Below the pieces are notes generated by a model, which was not told the origin of the DNA, searched no databases, and was given only the letters and a program-made list of their open reading frames with translations. Below, in pieces: positions 37,393-44,965 of a stretch of 44,965 nt of DNA. Origin of the DNA: Lachnospiraceae bacterium (lineage in GTDB: Bacteria > Bacillota > Clostridia > Lachnospirales > Lachnospiraceae); NCBI GenBank assembly GCA_022797375.1, contig JAAWKM010000011.1, forward strand, positions 1 through 44,965, given 5' to 3'. The first letter of the stretch is position 1. Every line of letters begins with the position of its first letter. A program made the position numbers and the translations under genes.

Positions 37393-40300
37393 ATGAAAGA
37401 AAAAATAGATGAAGCAGCAAACGGAATATTTAAAAGCGGGCCAGCAAATCTTGTGCTTACCCCGCCAAGCCTGAAACTTGAAACGGGTTCTGGTGAGCCA
37501 TGTACTGGAAGCTTTGTTGTTAGCAACAGCAAGAACAGGCCAATGAAAGGGCTTGTATGTACAAGCTGCCATTATATCAGGCTGGAACAGACTTCCTTCC
37601 AAGGTGTAGCTGCCACAATCCAGTTTTATTTTGATGGTAAAAATTTTATGCCAGGTGAAGTTGCAAGAGGTTCAGTCCTTGTTATTACAGACTGCGGGAC
37701 TGCACGTGTCCAGTTCACTGTCAATGTAAATGTACCATCTTGCACAGTTTCTTCTGGCAAAATAAAAGATTTATTCCATTTTACAAATCTGGCCAGGGAA
37801 AACAGCACAGAGGCAGTACAGCTTTTCAGGAACAAGCATTTTGAAGAAGTATTTTTATATAGGGATAATTCCAATATCGCCCTGTACAGAGGGCTTATTG
37901 CCAGTACAAGCAAAGGGCTTGCTATGGAAGAATTTTTAATTGCAATACATAAAAAGCTGCCTATAATGCTTACAGTAAACCAGACTTCATTTGAATATAA
38001 AAACTGTCATGAAAAATTTACAGATGAAATTATAATAACAAAAGATAACTGGGGATTTGGTGAATTCCATATAAATTCTGATGCTGATTTTATAATACCA
38101 GAACATAAGATTATATGGGCTGATAATTTTATAGGCAGGACTTTTAAGCTGTCATTTATGGCTGATCCATCTAAAATGTCACCAGGAAACAATTATGCCA
38201 GAATTAAGATAACATCCGTACGGCAGACTATTGAAATAGAAATAACAGCTATAAAACCAGGGATAAAACATGAAACCGTTATAAACCAGCTTACTTTACA
38301 AAAGAAATATTATAATCTTACTAAACTATACCTTGACTTTTCTATGGACAGAATAGATACAAAAGAATATATTTCTTCTGTAGAAAAAATAGTTGCAGGG
38401 ATTCCAAGCATGGACCTGGATATTGAAGCAGAATTATATAAAATCCATCTTGGAATTATAGGCAGACAGGAAGATGTAATAGAAAGCGGGTTTGAACGCC
38501 TTACACCAATTATAAAAGAAATATACAGAAAAGATACCAGGCTTTACTGTGCATACTTATACTTAAAAGGGCTATGGGCAAGCGGTTCGCATGAAAGGGA
38601 CGAATGTATTAAAAAAATAAGAAGATGTTACGAAGAAAAGGAACACAGCTGGCAGATTATGTGGTTTCTATTCTATCTGGATGGTGAATATGAACCAGAC
38701 AGGGTGAAACTTGAAACTATATATGGACATCTTGAAGCAGGCTGCCACAGTCCTGTACTTTATTTTGAAGTTTGTAATATACTTAATGATTCACCTGGGA
38801 AGCTTACTGAATTAAATATGGAAGTTGTTTCATGCCTGCACTGGGGATGTGTTAATAATTACCTGGAAAAAGAACTGGTTCTGCGTTATACATATCTTGC
38901 CAGCAGGTTAAAAAGCTATTCAAAACTTGTATTATCTGATTTATGTACTTTATATGAAAAATATAGTGATGATGAGATATTAGTAGCAATATGCAGTACC
39001 CTTATGAAAGGGCAGATGACATCTGCTGAAGCTTTTAAATGGTATGCAATGGGCATAGATAAAAACTTAAAGCTTACTGATTTGTATGAGTATTATATGT
39101 ATTCATTAGATGAGTCACAGGAAATACACCTTAAGCAGTCTGTACTTTTGTATTTTCTATATGACAACCACCTTACTGCATCTAAAAAAGCAATGCTTTA
39201 CGCATATATTATTAAAAATAAAGAGCAGATACCTGATACATACAATGCATATATGAATAATATAGAGGAATTTTGTTTTGCCCAGTTACACCAGGGGCGC
39301 ATTAGCAAAAACCTGGCAATAATATATGAAGAATGTATAAATGAAGATAAAATTACAGCTAATGTGGCAGCGGAACTTCCTAAAGTGATGTTCAGCCATG
39401 AAATTTTATGTAATAACCCTGATATAACTGGTGTTTATGTAAGACACCGTGAACTTAAAGAAGAAGAATTTGTACCACTTGTCCATGGAAGAGCTGTTGT
39501 ACATATATTTACAGAACAATCACATGTATTTCTTGCAGATGGCCTGGACAACCGTTATATAATGTCTATAGATTATACTGCCAATAAGCTCTTAAACCTT
39601 GACCATCTTGCATCAAGATGTTTTGAGAACAATAAAACAGACACAAGGCTCCTTCTGTATCTTTATGACAGGGCAGACCATCTGCACCAGACAGGTACAT
39701 CTGCAATGGAAGTCCACAGGGCAGTTATTAATATACAGGGATTAAGTGAGTACCAGCACCGTAAAGTATTTGTTGCCCTTGTAAAATACTACTTTGATAA
39801 TTTCGAGGGACAGCTTCTTGATGAGGCACTCACATCAATGGACTGGGATAATGTAAGCAGCTCCGAAAGGACACAGTTTATAGAGTATTGCGCTGTAAGA
39901 CATTGTTACAGCAAGGCAATGGAAGGAATATTAAAATATGGGTATGATAAAATCCCTGGAAAGCGGCTTTTACAGATTTCTTCACATACATTTGAAAGCT
40001 GTGCGGATAACGAAGATGTCTATCTTGTAAGGCTGGCATGGCATATTTTTAATACTGGCAAGTTTGATGAAAATGTGTTAAAATACCTCTGCCATTACTT
40101 TATAGGTGGTATACACGAAGAAACAAGAGTATGGCAGGCAGCACGTGGTTTCGGCATAGAGTGCAGGGATTTTGAAGAACGTATAATTGCACAGATGGTA
40201 TTTACAGAAGAAATATCACCAGAGGCATATAATATATTTTACAGTTACTATGAAAATGGTGATAATAAAAGGCTGGTTAAGGCGTTCCTTAAAATTATAG

Positions 40301-40965
40301 CACACAAATATCTTATTAAAAACTGGCTTGTACCTAATGACATGTTTAAATATTTTTATGATGAAGTACGTACACAGGAAAACATGATTTGCCTTATTGC
40401 TACTTTAAAATACCTGAGCCAGAAAAGGAAACTTACAGAAGAAGAAACAAGTTTCGCAGATTATAACGTCAATATGCTTTATGAAAAAAATATTGTGTTT
40501 TCTTTCTTTAAGGATTTTATTGGAAAATTTACACTTCCTATACATATAATGGATGCACAATATGTTGAATATATAGCAGAACCTGGCTGTGAGGTTAAAA
40601 TACATTATCTTATTTCACCAGGACAGAAACCACAGGTTTCAAAAGATGGTGAAGAATTTATTACTGAGACAATGAGAGATGTATTTGAGGGTATAAGGGT
40701 TAAAGAATTTGTACTTTTCCAGGATGAACTCCTGCAATATTACATATCAGAAACGGATGGAAAAGGAGAAAGGATTACGCGTAGTGTAAGTGTACATTTT
40801 GATGAATCTATGGATGATGCAAGGGAAGGAAGCCGTTACCATACACTTAATACAATGATGATTGCTAAAGAAATGCAGGACGATGCAACCCTTATTGGTC
40901 TTATGGAAGAATATACCAGGGAACGCGAAAATGTAAAACGGCTGTTTAAACCCATATTAGATTAA
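37393..40965 (+). CDS. Large Ig-like/helical-repeat scaffold, DUF5717-type
   Basis: The 1190-residue protein resembles DUF5717, a family I know only as uncharacterised in Lachnospiraceae. It seems to have two N-terminal Ig-like beta domains (about 15-120 and 195-300; the first holds LVLTPPSLKLETGSGEPCTGSFVVSN). A very long helical-repeat region follows (about 305-1050), then a small C-terminal beta domain (about 1060-1140). No signal peptide, membrane helix or catalytic motif is visible, so it is probably a cytoplasmic scaffold. It leads the operon: the actin/Hsp70-fold gene follows after 19 bases. Pairing with that ATPase suggests a chaperone-like or assembly role, but this is inference. It is one of the largest proteins in the window. 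Confidence 0.78.
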   Translation: MKEKIDEAANGIFKSGPANLVLTPPSLKLETGSGEPCTGSFVVSNSKNRPMKGLVCTSCHYIRLEQTSFQGVAATIQFYFDGKNFMPGEVARGSVLVITDCGTARVQFTVNVNVPSCTVSSGKIKDLFHFTNLARENSTEAVQLFRNKHFEEVFLYRDNSNIALYRGLIASTSKGLAMEEFLIAIHKKLPIMLTVNQTSFEYKNCHEKFTDEIIITKDNWGFGEFHINSDADFIIPEHKIIWADNFIGRTFKLSFMADPSKMSPGNNYARIKITSVRQTIEIEITAIKPGIKHETVINQLTLQKKYYNLTKLYLDFSMDRIDTKEYISSVEKIVAGIPSMDLDIEAELYKIHLGIIGRQEDVIESGFERLTPIIKEIYRKDTRLYCAYLYLKGLWASGSHERDECIKKIRRCYEEKEHSWQIMWFLFYLDGEYEPDRVKLETIYGHLEAGCHSPVLYFEVCNILNDSPGKLTELNMEVVSCLHWGCVNNYLEKELVLRYTYLASRLKSYSKLVLSDLCTLYEKYSDDEILVAICSTLMKGQMTSAEAFKWYAMGIDKNLKLTDLYEYYMYSLDESQEIHLKQSVLLYFLYDNHLTASKKAMLYAYIIKNKEQIPDTYNAYMNNIEEFCFAQLHQGRISKNLAIIYEECINEDKITANVAAELPKVMFSHEILCNNPDITGVYVRHRELKEEEFVPLVHGRAVVHIFTEQSHVFLADGLDNRYIMSIDYTANKLLNLDHLASRCFENNKTDTRLLLYLYDRADHLHQTGTSAMEVHRAVINIQGLSEYQHRKVFVALVKYYFDNFEGQLLDEALTSMDWDNVSSSERTQFIEYCAVRHCYSKAMEGILKYGYDKIPGKRLLQISSHTFESCADNEDVYLVRLAWHIFNTGKFDENVLKYLCHYFIGGIHEETRVWQAARGFGIECRDFEERIIAQMVFTEEISPEAYNIFYSYYENGDNKRLVKAFLKIIAHKYLIKNWLVPNDMFKYFYDEVRTQENMICLIATLKYLSQKRKLTEEETSFADYNVNMLYEKNIVFSFFKDFIGKFTLPIHIMDAQYVEYIAEPGCEVKIHYLISPGQKPQVSKDGEEFITETMRDVFEGIRVKEFVLFQDELLQYYISETDGKGERITRSVSVHFDESMDDAREGSRYHTLNTMMIAKEMQDDATLIGLMEEYTRERENVKRLFKPILD

Positions 40966-40984
40966 AAAACCTGGGGGAATATAT

Positions 40985-42247
40985 ATGAGTGAAGAGCGGC
41001 AGCTTTTAGTTGGGATTGATTTAGGCAGGACAATTTCACAAATTTCATGCTTTGACAGCAAACTATATGAACCAGTTCCAATTGGAAGAATGCATGGAAA
41101 AGAACGTGAATATGAAATACCCGTTGCATTTGCAATAAATAGAAAGAATAATGAATGGCTCTGGGGAACAGATGCACTTGAGGCGGGGGAAGACTTTATT
41201 CATCTTGACAATATACTTGAACGCATTGTATCAACAGATAAATTTGAGATTACAGGATATACTTTCCATAGCAAAGAAGTTCTAAAAAGATTCTTACTAA
41301 AAGAATTAAGCCTGCTGAAAGAATACTATCCAAATGATACAATTAAAAAGCTTGTTATAAGCACAGAAGACCGGGACAGCAAGGCAATACCAATAATTAA
41401 AGATGCATGTGGTGAACTTGGAATAATGGAAGACAGGCTTGTTGTACAAAGCCATAAGCAGAGTTATATGTATTATGCAGTAAGCCAGCCACAGGAACTC
41501 TGGATTAATAATGTAGGCATGTTTGAATATAATACAGGTGGGCTGTCTTATTCACAGATATCAATAGACAGGAAAAATGTACCATATATTGTAGGTGTTG
41601 ATAAAAAGGACTTGTCAGATGTTATGCCTTATTCAATTTTGCTTGAAAATGATGATATACGCATTAAATATTCTTTTACAAATGTTGCCAATACAGCACT
41701 TCATAAACAGATGGTTACCACAATTTATGTAACAGGTACTGGTTTTGAAGGAAAATGGGCTTCCGATGCACTTAAAGAACTTTGTACTGGCAGAAGGGTA
41801 TTCAGGGGCCAGAACCTTTTTACAAAGGGTGCATGTTATGCCGCCAGGGAATTTGCAGGCCAGGGGAAACTTGAAGGCTTTATTTTTCTTGATGAAGATA
41901 TGATTACAAGCGATATATTAATCAGGACATACCATAATGCAGAATTTGGCGAAGTAGCACTTGCCACAGCAGGTTCAAGATGGAATGAGGTAGATTCAAG
42001 TATTGATGTTATACCAGATGATGAAGAAGAAATCCAGATTATTACAAGAAATGCACTGTTACATGAAGCCAAAGCACATATATTATCACTAAACGGATTT
42101 ATAGGCAGGAAAAACAAAATGACACGTTTTACTGTAAGAATACGTTTTGCCAGTAAAAATACATGTATTGTAACACTTAAGGACAACGGGTTTGGCGAAT
42201 TTTGCCCCTCAACTAACAGGATATGGGAACGTTATATTGATATATAG
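40985..42247 (+). CDS. Actin/Hsp70-fold ATPase, DUF5716-type
   Basis: The 420-residue protein shows the actin/Hsp70 nucleotide-binding fold. Phosphate-1 is LVGIDLGRTISQIS (8-21). A phosphate-2-like turn lies at about 180-192 (FEYNTGGLSYSQIS). The adenosine motif is IYVTGTGFEGKW (247-258), followed by GQNLFTKGACYAA as in Hsp70. The usual Hsp70 substrate-binding domain is absent; instead a short C-terminal beta region (about 335-420) is present. I relate it to DUF5716. It probably binds and hydrolyses ATP and works with the large upstream scaffold. The stop codon is TAG followed at once by TAA, within a D-like ATAGTAAC sequence. Confidence 0.78.
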   Translation: MSEERQLLVGIDLGRTISQISCFDSKLYEPVPIGRMHGKEREYEIPVAFAINRKNNEWLWGTDALEAGEDFIHLDNILERIVSTDKFEITGYTFHSKEVLKRFLLKELSLLKEYYPNDTIKKLVISTEDRDSKAIPIIKDACGELGIMEDRLVVQSHKQSYMYYAVSQPQELWINNVGMFEYNTGGLSYSQISIDRKNVPYIVGVDKKDLSDVMPYSILLENDDIRIKYSFTNVANTALHKQMVTTIYVTGTGFEGKWASDALKELCTGRRVFRGQNLFTKGACYAAREFAGQGKLEGFIFLDEDMITSDILIRTYHNAEFGEVALATAGSRWNEVDSSIDVIPDDEEEIQIITRNALLHEAKAHILSLNGFIGRKNKMTRFTVRIRFASKNTCIVTLKDNGFGEFCPSTNRIWERYIDI

Positions 42248-42312
42248 TAACATTCCAGTTTTCCATAAATGTATAACTCAACCCACACTAAAAACACTGT
42301 TATGTTACTATT
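42242..42312. repeat. Degenerate D-like repeat in operon gap
   Basis: AGTAACAT (42246-42253) and ATGTTACT (about 42302-42309) form inverted ends around AT-rich sequence. The first end overlaps the stop codon of the ATPase gene. It lies in the 130-base gap of the operon, and I see no clear promoter there. Confidence 0.4.
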
Positions 42313-42377
42313 AAACGTAAGACTGGATAATAACAATATATAGGAGAAAAAGAAAGAATTAATTACGGAGGATAGAT

Positions 42378-43217
42378 ATGGGGAAATTAATACAGTGTAC
42401 TGGCAGGCTTGCCAAAAAACCATATTATTTCAGGGTGACAGATACTAATGTATATTCAATAGAAGAAGTCTGTTATTTTATCCACCAGAATATTTATATG
42501 TTACAAAGTGATTTTTTTACTTATGGCTTCGCAATATGGCTAAGAGATGAACTTGGAATGGAAGATACTGCACTTAAAATGGAAAATATGCTCCACTATA
42601 ATAATAACCTGAAAGATATTGTTGTTACCCTATGCTGCAGCTGTGATTATTATGACGAAAAGGAAATAAATGAGCTTATAAGAATAATGGATGAAACCCA
42701 GAACCTTCCATTGCGTAAAAGACAGAAAATAAAAGCAGATAATTATCTAAGATGCAATTTGTTTGAAAAAGCACTTGAAGAATATGGACATATTTTAAAA
42801 AGTGACAATATGCTGGCAGCAGATATAAAAGAATATGGAGCCATTTACCATAATATAGGGGTAGCATATGCAAACCTTGGCGGGTACAGCAAAGCTTGTA
42901 GTTATTTTTCCCAGGCATATGAAAAGGGAAATAACAAAGAGTCTTTAAGGGAATATATATATTGCCTTATATTGCTGGAAGATAATAACCGGTATGAACT
43001 TGTATGCAGGCAGTACAATATTACAGAAGAAGAACGTGATAGTATTAAAAAGGATTTTAAAGAAGCAGACAAGGCAAGTGCTTCCTCAAAAGAAACAAGT
43101 AAAATATCACGTTTAAGGGAAATACTTAAATCTGGTTACCTGGAAGAATATTATAATAAAACAGATGGGTATATTAAACGTTGGAAAGATGAATACCGCG
43201 AAGAAATCAGTGTTTGA
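42378..43217 (+). CDS. TPR-like protein of the DUF5717/DUF5716 operon
   Basis: The 279-residue soluble protein starts with a conserved-looking domain of about 110 residues (YYFRVTDTNVYSIEEVCYFIHQN, then LCCSCDYYDEKEINELI with three nearby cysteines). Two or three TPR-like units follow (about 115-200: RCNLFEKALEEYGHIL; then YHNIGVAYANLGGYSKACSYFSQAY). The C-terminus is charged and helical. A GGAGGATAG site precedes the ATG. Its last codons overlap the ribosome-site region of the next gene, so translation is likely coupled. It may be an adaptor for the ATPase and scaffold, but this rests on context only. Confidence 0.75.
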   Translation: MGKLIQCTGRLAKKPYYFRVTDTNVYSIEEVCYFIHQNIYMLQSDFFTYGFAIWLRDELGMEDTALKMENMLHYNNNLKDIVVTLCCSCDYYDEKEINELIRIMDETQNLPLRKRQKIKADNYLRCNLFEKALEEYGHILKSDNMLAADIKEYGAIYHNIGVAYANLGGYSKACSYFSQAYEKGNNKESLREYIYCLILLEDNNRYELVCRQYNITEEERDSIKKDFKEADKASASSKETSKISRLREILKSGYLEEYYNKTDGYIKRWKDEYREEISV

Positions 43218-43228
43218 AAGGATATATT

Positions 43229-44470
43229 ATGGCTTTTTGGAACAGAAAAAAGAAAACAAAAAATGCAGATAATACAATTAATAAAAATATTATAGAAAAT
43301 ATACCTGGCAACAACAAGCAGGAAAATATAACAGAGAACAACACAGAAAATGTTGTAGAAGAAATTGCTCTAGCCCAGCAGGAAAAATTCTCATCTGTTG
43401 ACAGAAAAGACCAGAAAAGACTTGTACGTGAATGTTGTGAATCTGCTATGGAAAATGACAGGCAGATAAGTGAAGCAAAGAAAGAATACGAAAAAATCAC
43501 ATCACATCTTTCTGATATACAAAAAATTGACAGAATCAGCGGAACTGAAAGAAAAGAACTTATTGATATATGTAAAAACATAGTAAACCTTGTTAATGAA
43601 CGTAACCGTTACAAGAATAGGACTCTTACTATTACAGAAGCACAAATGAGAAGATTTGAACCATATGAGGAAGAACTTGTTGATGAAATTAAGAAAATGT
43701 ATAGTGCTGAATCATACCAGAAGGCTATAGAAAGTGATATATCAAATTTGAAAAAGGAAAAACAGCTTTTATACAATGAACAAAGAGAAATACTTGGAAA
43801 GCAGAATTCCCTCAAATCTATGGCTAAAGTGCTTTCAGCCCTTATAATTTCATTATTTGTCTTATTTATTGTAATTTACTATGCACTTGAAACAGATATG
43901 ACACTTCCATATCTTGGAACAGTCCTGCTCGCAGCAGTTTCGGCGACCGTAATATTTCTCGAAGCTAATAAAAACAAACGCGACATGCTGCTTAATGACA
44001 GAAAAGTTAATAAAGCAATTGGACTTATGAACCGGGTTAAAATAAAATACGTTAATAATGTCAATATGCTCAGCTATAACTGTGAAAAGTTCAGTGTTAA
44101 AAATGCCAAGGACTTTGAAGAGAAATGGAATGAATATTGCAAAATGAAAGAATATGAAAGGCGTTTCAGGGAAAACACAGAGAAACTGAACTTTAATAAT
44201 GAATGCCTTATAAGCCTTTTACGTGAAAATGGCATTGCTGACAGTGACATATGGGCAAGCCAGGCACTTGCAATAATTGACGAAAGGGAAATGGTAGAAA
44301 TACGCCATGTATTTAACCAGGGCAGGCAGAAACTGCGTGAAAGAATAGAATATAATGAGAACATCAAAGCTGGTACAGTGAAACAAATAGATGAGTTAAT
44401 TACAAAATACCCAGATATGCAGAATGAACTTCTTGATATAGTTAAAGAGTATAGTGTAGTGAATTCATAG
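43229..44470 (+). CDS. Membrane-anchored coiled-coil protein of the same operon
   Basis: The 413-residue protein begins with a charged segment (MAFWNRKKKTKN) and a long coiled coil (about 55-190). A membrane hairpin of two helices comes next (about 200-222 and 228-246: VLSALIISLFVLFIVIYYAL, then LPYLGTVLLAAVSATVIFLEA). A second coiled-coil region fills about 255-410. Both ends are probably cytoplasmic, giving two arms held at the membrane. The ATG at 43229 has AAAGG ahead; the TTG at 43214 is rejected. It closes the operon, 11 bases after the TPR-like gene. The function is unknown; its shape suggests a membrane platform for the complex. Its stop is again TAG-TAA. Confidence 0.75.
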   Translation: MAFWNRKKKTKNADNTINKNIIENIPGNNKQENITENNTENVVEEIALAQQEKFSSVDRKDQKRLVRECCESAMENDRQISEAKKEYEKITSHLSDIQKIDRISGTERKELIDICKNIVNLVNERNRYKNRTLTITEAQMRRFEPYEEELVDEIKKMYSAESYQKAIESDISNLKKEKQLLYNEQREILGKQNSLKSMAKVLSALIISLFVLFIVIYYALETDMTLPYLGTVLLAAVSATVIFLEANKNKRDMLLNDRKVNKAIGLMNRVKIKYVNNVNMLSYNCEKFSVKNAKDFEEKWNEYCKMKEYERRFRENTEKLNFNNECLISLLRENGIADSDIWASQALAIIDEREMVEIRHVFNQGRQKLRERIEYNENIKAGTVKQIDELITKYPDMQNELLDIVKEYSVVNS

Positions 44471-44504
44471 TAACATATCAGTGCTTTTAACACTGGTTAT
44501 GTAC

Positions 44505-44660
44505 ACATTTTCATAAAATTTCCAGTTATCCTGTGCTGGCAAATGGACGCAGGGTTCCCAGTGCCAGGGCGGGGTTAAAGTGCACCTGTCATGGAATAAA
44601 CCCCGCCCTGGCATAGAAACTCTGCTGCTCGTTGGCAAAATGAATAACATAACTGGAAAC
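44505..44660. repeat. C-family palindrome, copy 2
   Basis: A shorter, rearranged relative of the element at 37012-37303. It starts with TTCATAAAATTTCCAGTTATCC and ends in ATAACTGGAAAC. A perfect 15-bp stem, TGCCAGGGCGGGGTT (44562-44576) with AACCCCGCCCTGGCA (44599-44613), sits around the shared CACCTGTCATGGAAT core. It lies just after the operon. Confidence 0.75.
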
Positions 44661-44807
44661 AGTATTGTGTGACAGGTTCCACATACTATATAACAGCATT
44701 TATTCCATTTGCTGCTATATAAATAATATTACAATATCTTCCGTTTGTCTGAATAATTTAATACACAATAAAAATTCCAGTTATAATTTTAATTTTGCCA
44801 GAAAACA

Positions 44808-44965
44808 GCAGGTTTCATGTGTCCAGGCTAAACATTATTCCATGACAGGTGCACTTTGGCATCGCCGGCGTTTAAATCCCGTACTTTGGGATTTTATGCG
44901 CCGCTGCGTATGCCAACGTAGTGCGAACGTGCCCTGGAATGGAATAATTTAGCTGGACACAGAAA
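44808..44965. repeat. C-family palindrome, copy 3, possibly cut by the window edge
   Basis: TTTCATGTGTCCAGGCT (44813-44829) pairs with AGCTGGACACAGAAA at the right edge. The inner sequence carries the same ATTCCATGACAGGTGCACTTT core and a small AAATCCC/GGGATTT loop stem. It may continue beyond 44965. The 44661-44807 stretch before it is AT-rich and shows no gene. Confidence 0.7.

Overview
The window looks like chromosome of a low-GC, Gram-positive anaerobe of the Clostridia, most likely a motile Lachnospiraceae. The clues are AT-rich codon use, strong GGAGG-type ribosome binding sites, SpoIIR, an FabV/TER-type enoyl reductase, a good sigma-28/SigD promoter, a Na+-type ATP synthase c subunit, and an operon of DUF5717/DUF5716-type proteins that I associate with this family. 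The genus-level placement is inference. I saw no tRNA, rRNA, CRISPR array, transposase or phage gene.

Layout. 1-850: an orphan BlaI-type repressor with its own promoter and operator, next to repeats. 848-6575: argJ; a convergent operon of a membrane-anchored Mrr-like nuclease and a Cas4-like nuclease/Fe-S helicase fusion; then fabV. 6777-13020: a small membrane protein, a MATE exporter, DUF1934 and ispE, a wall-linked VanY-type carboxypeptidase, plsC. 12592-16360: an operon of a class A PBP, a family 2 glycosyltransferase and an ArsR-type sensor. 16733-21337: spoIIR, then a large GH59-like lipoprotein glycosidase with an AraC regulator. 21673-24227: a SigD-promoted conserved protein, an unknown 402-residue protein and an SdpI-like membrane protein. 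24290-31819: the complete F1Fo ATP synthase operon (AtpZ-like, atpI, B, E, F, H, A, G, D, C) on the minus strand. 32202-36850: a DUF402 protein, a degenerate BlaR1/M56-like membrane protein and glutamine-dependent NAD synthetase. 37393-44470: a four-gene operon that is the best candidate for an undescribed system. It encodes a 1190-residue Ig-like/helical-repeat scaffold, an actin/Hsp70-fold ATPase, a TPR-like protein and a membrane-anchored coiled-coil protein. Related long palindromes lie on both sides of it.

Between the genes lie at least three families of non-coding palindromic repeats, called B, C and D here. B elements are 98 bp and end in CACGTCCGTTTCA-like termini. C elements are 150-290 bp nested palindromes; the intact copy shares the B termini. 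D elements have GTTACTAT...ATAGTAAC ends and occur either as a 33-bp hairpin or as a longer 110-160 bp form. Several D termini touch or overlap stop codons, and one lies inside the ATP synthase operon.

Most genes are housekeeping: arginine, isoprenoid, phospholipid, NAD, cell wall and energy metabolism. The novelty lies in the 37-44 kb operon, the nuclease/helicase pair, the repeat families and a few regulatory or degenerate-motif details.
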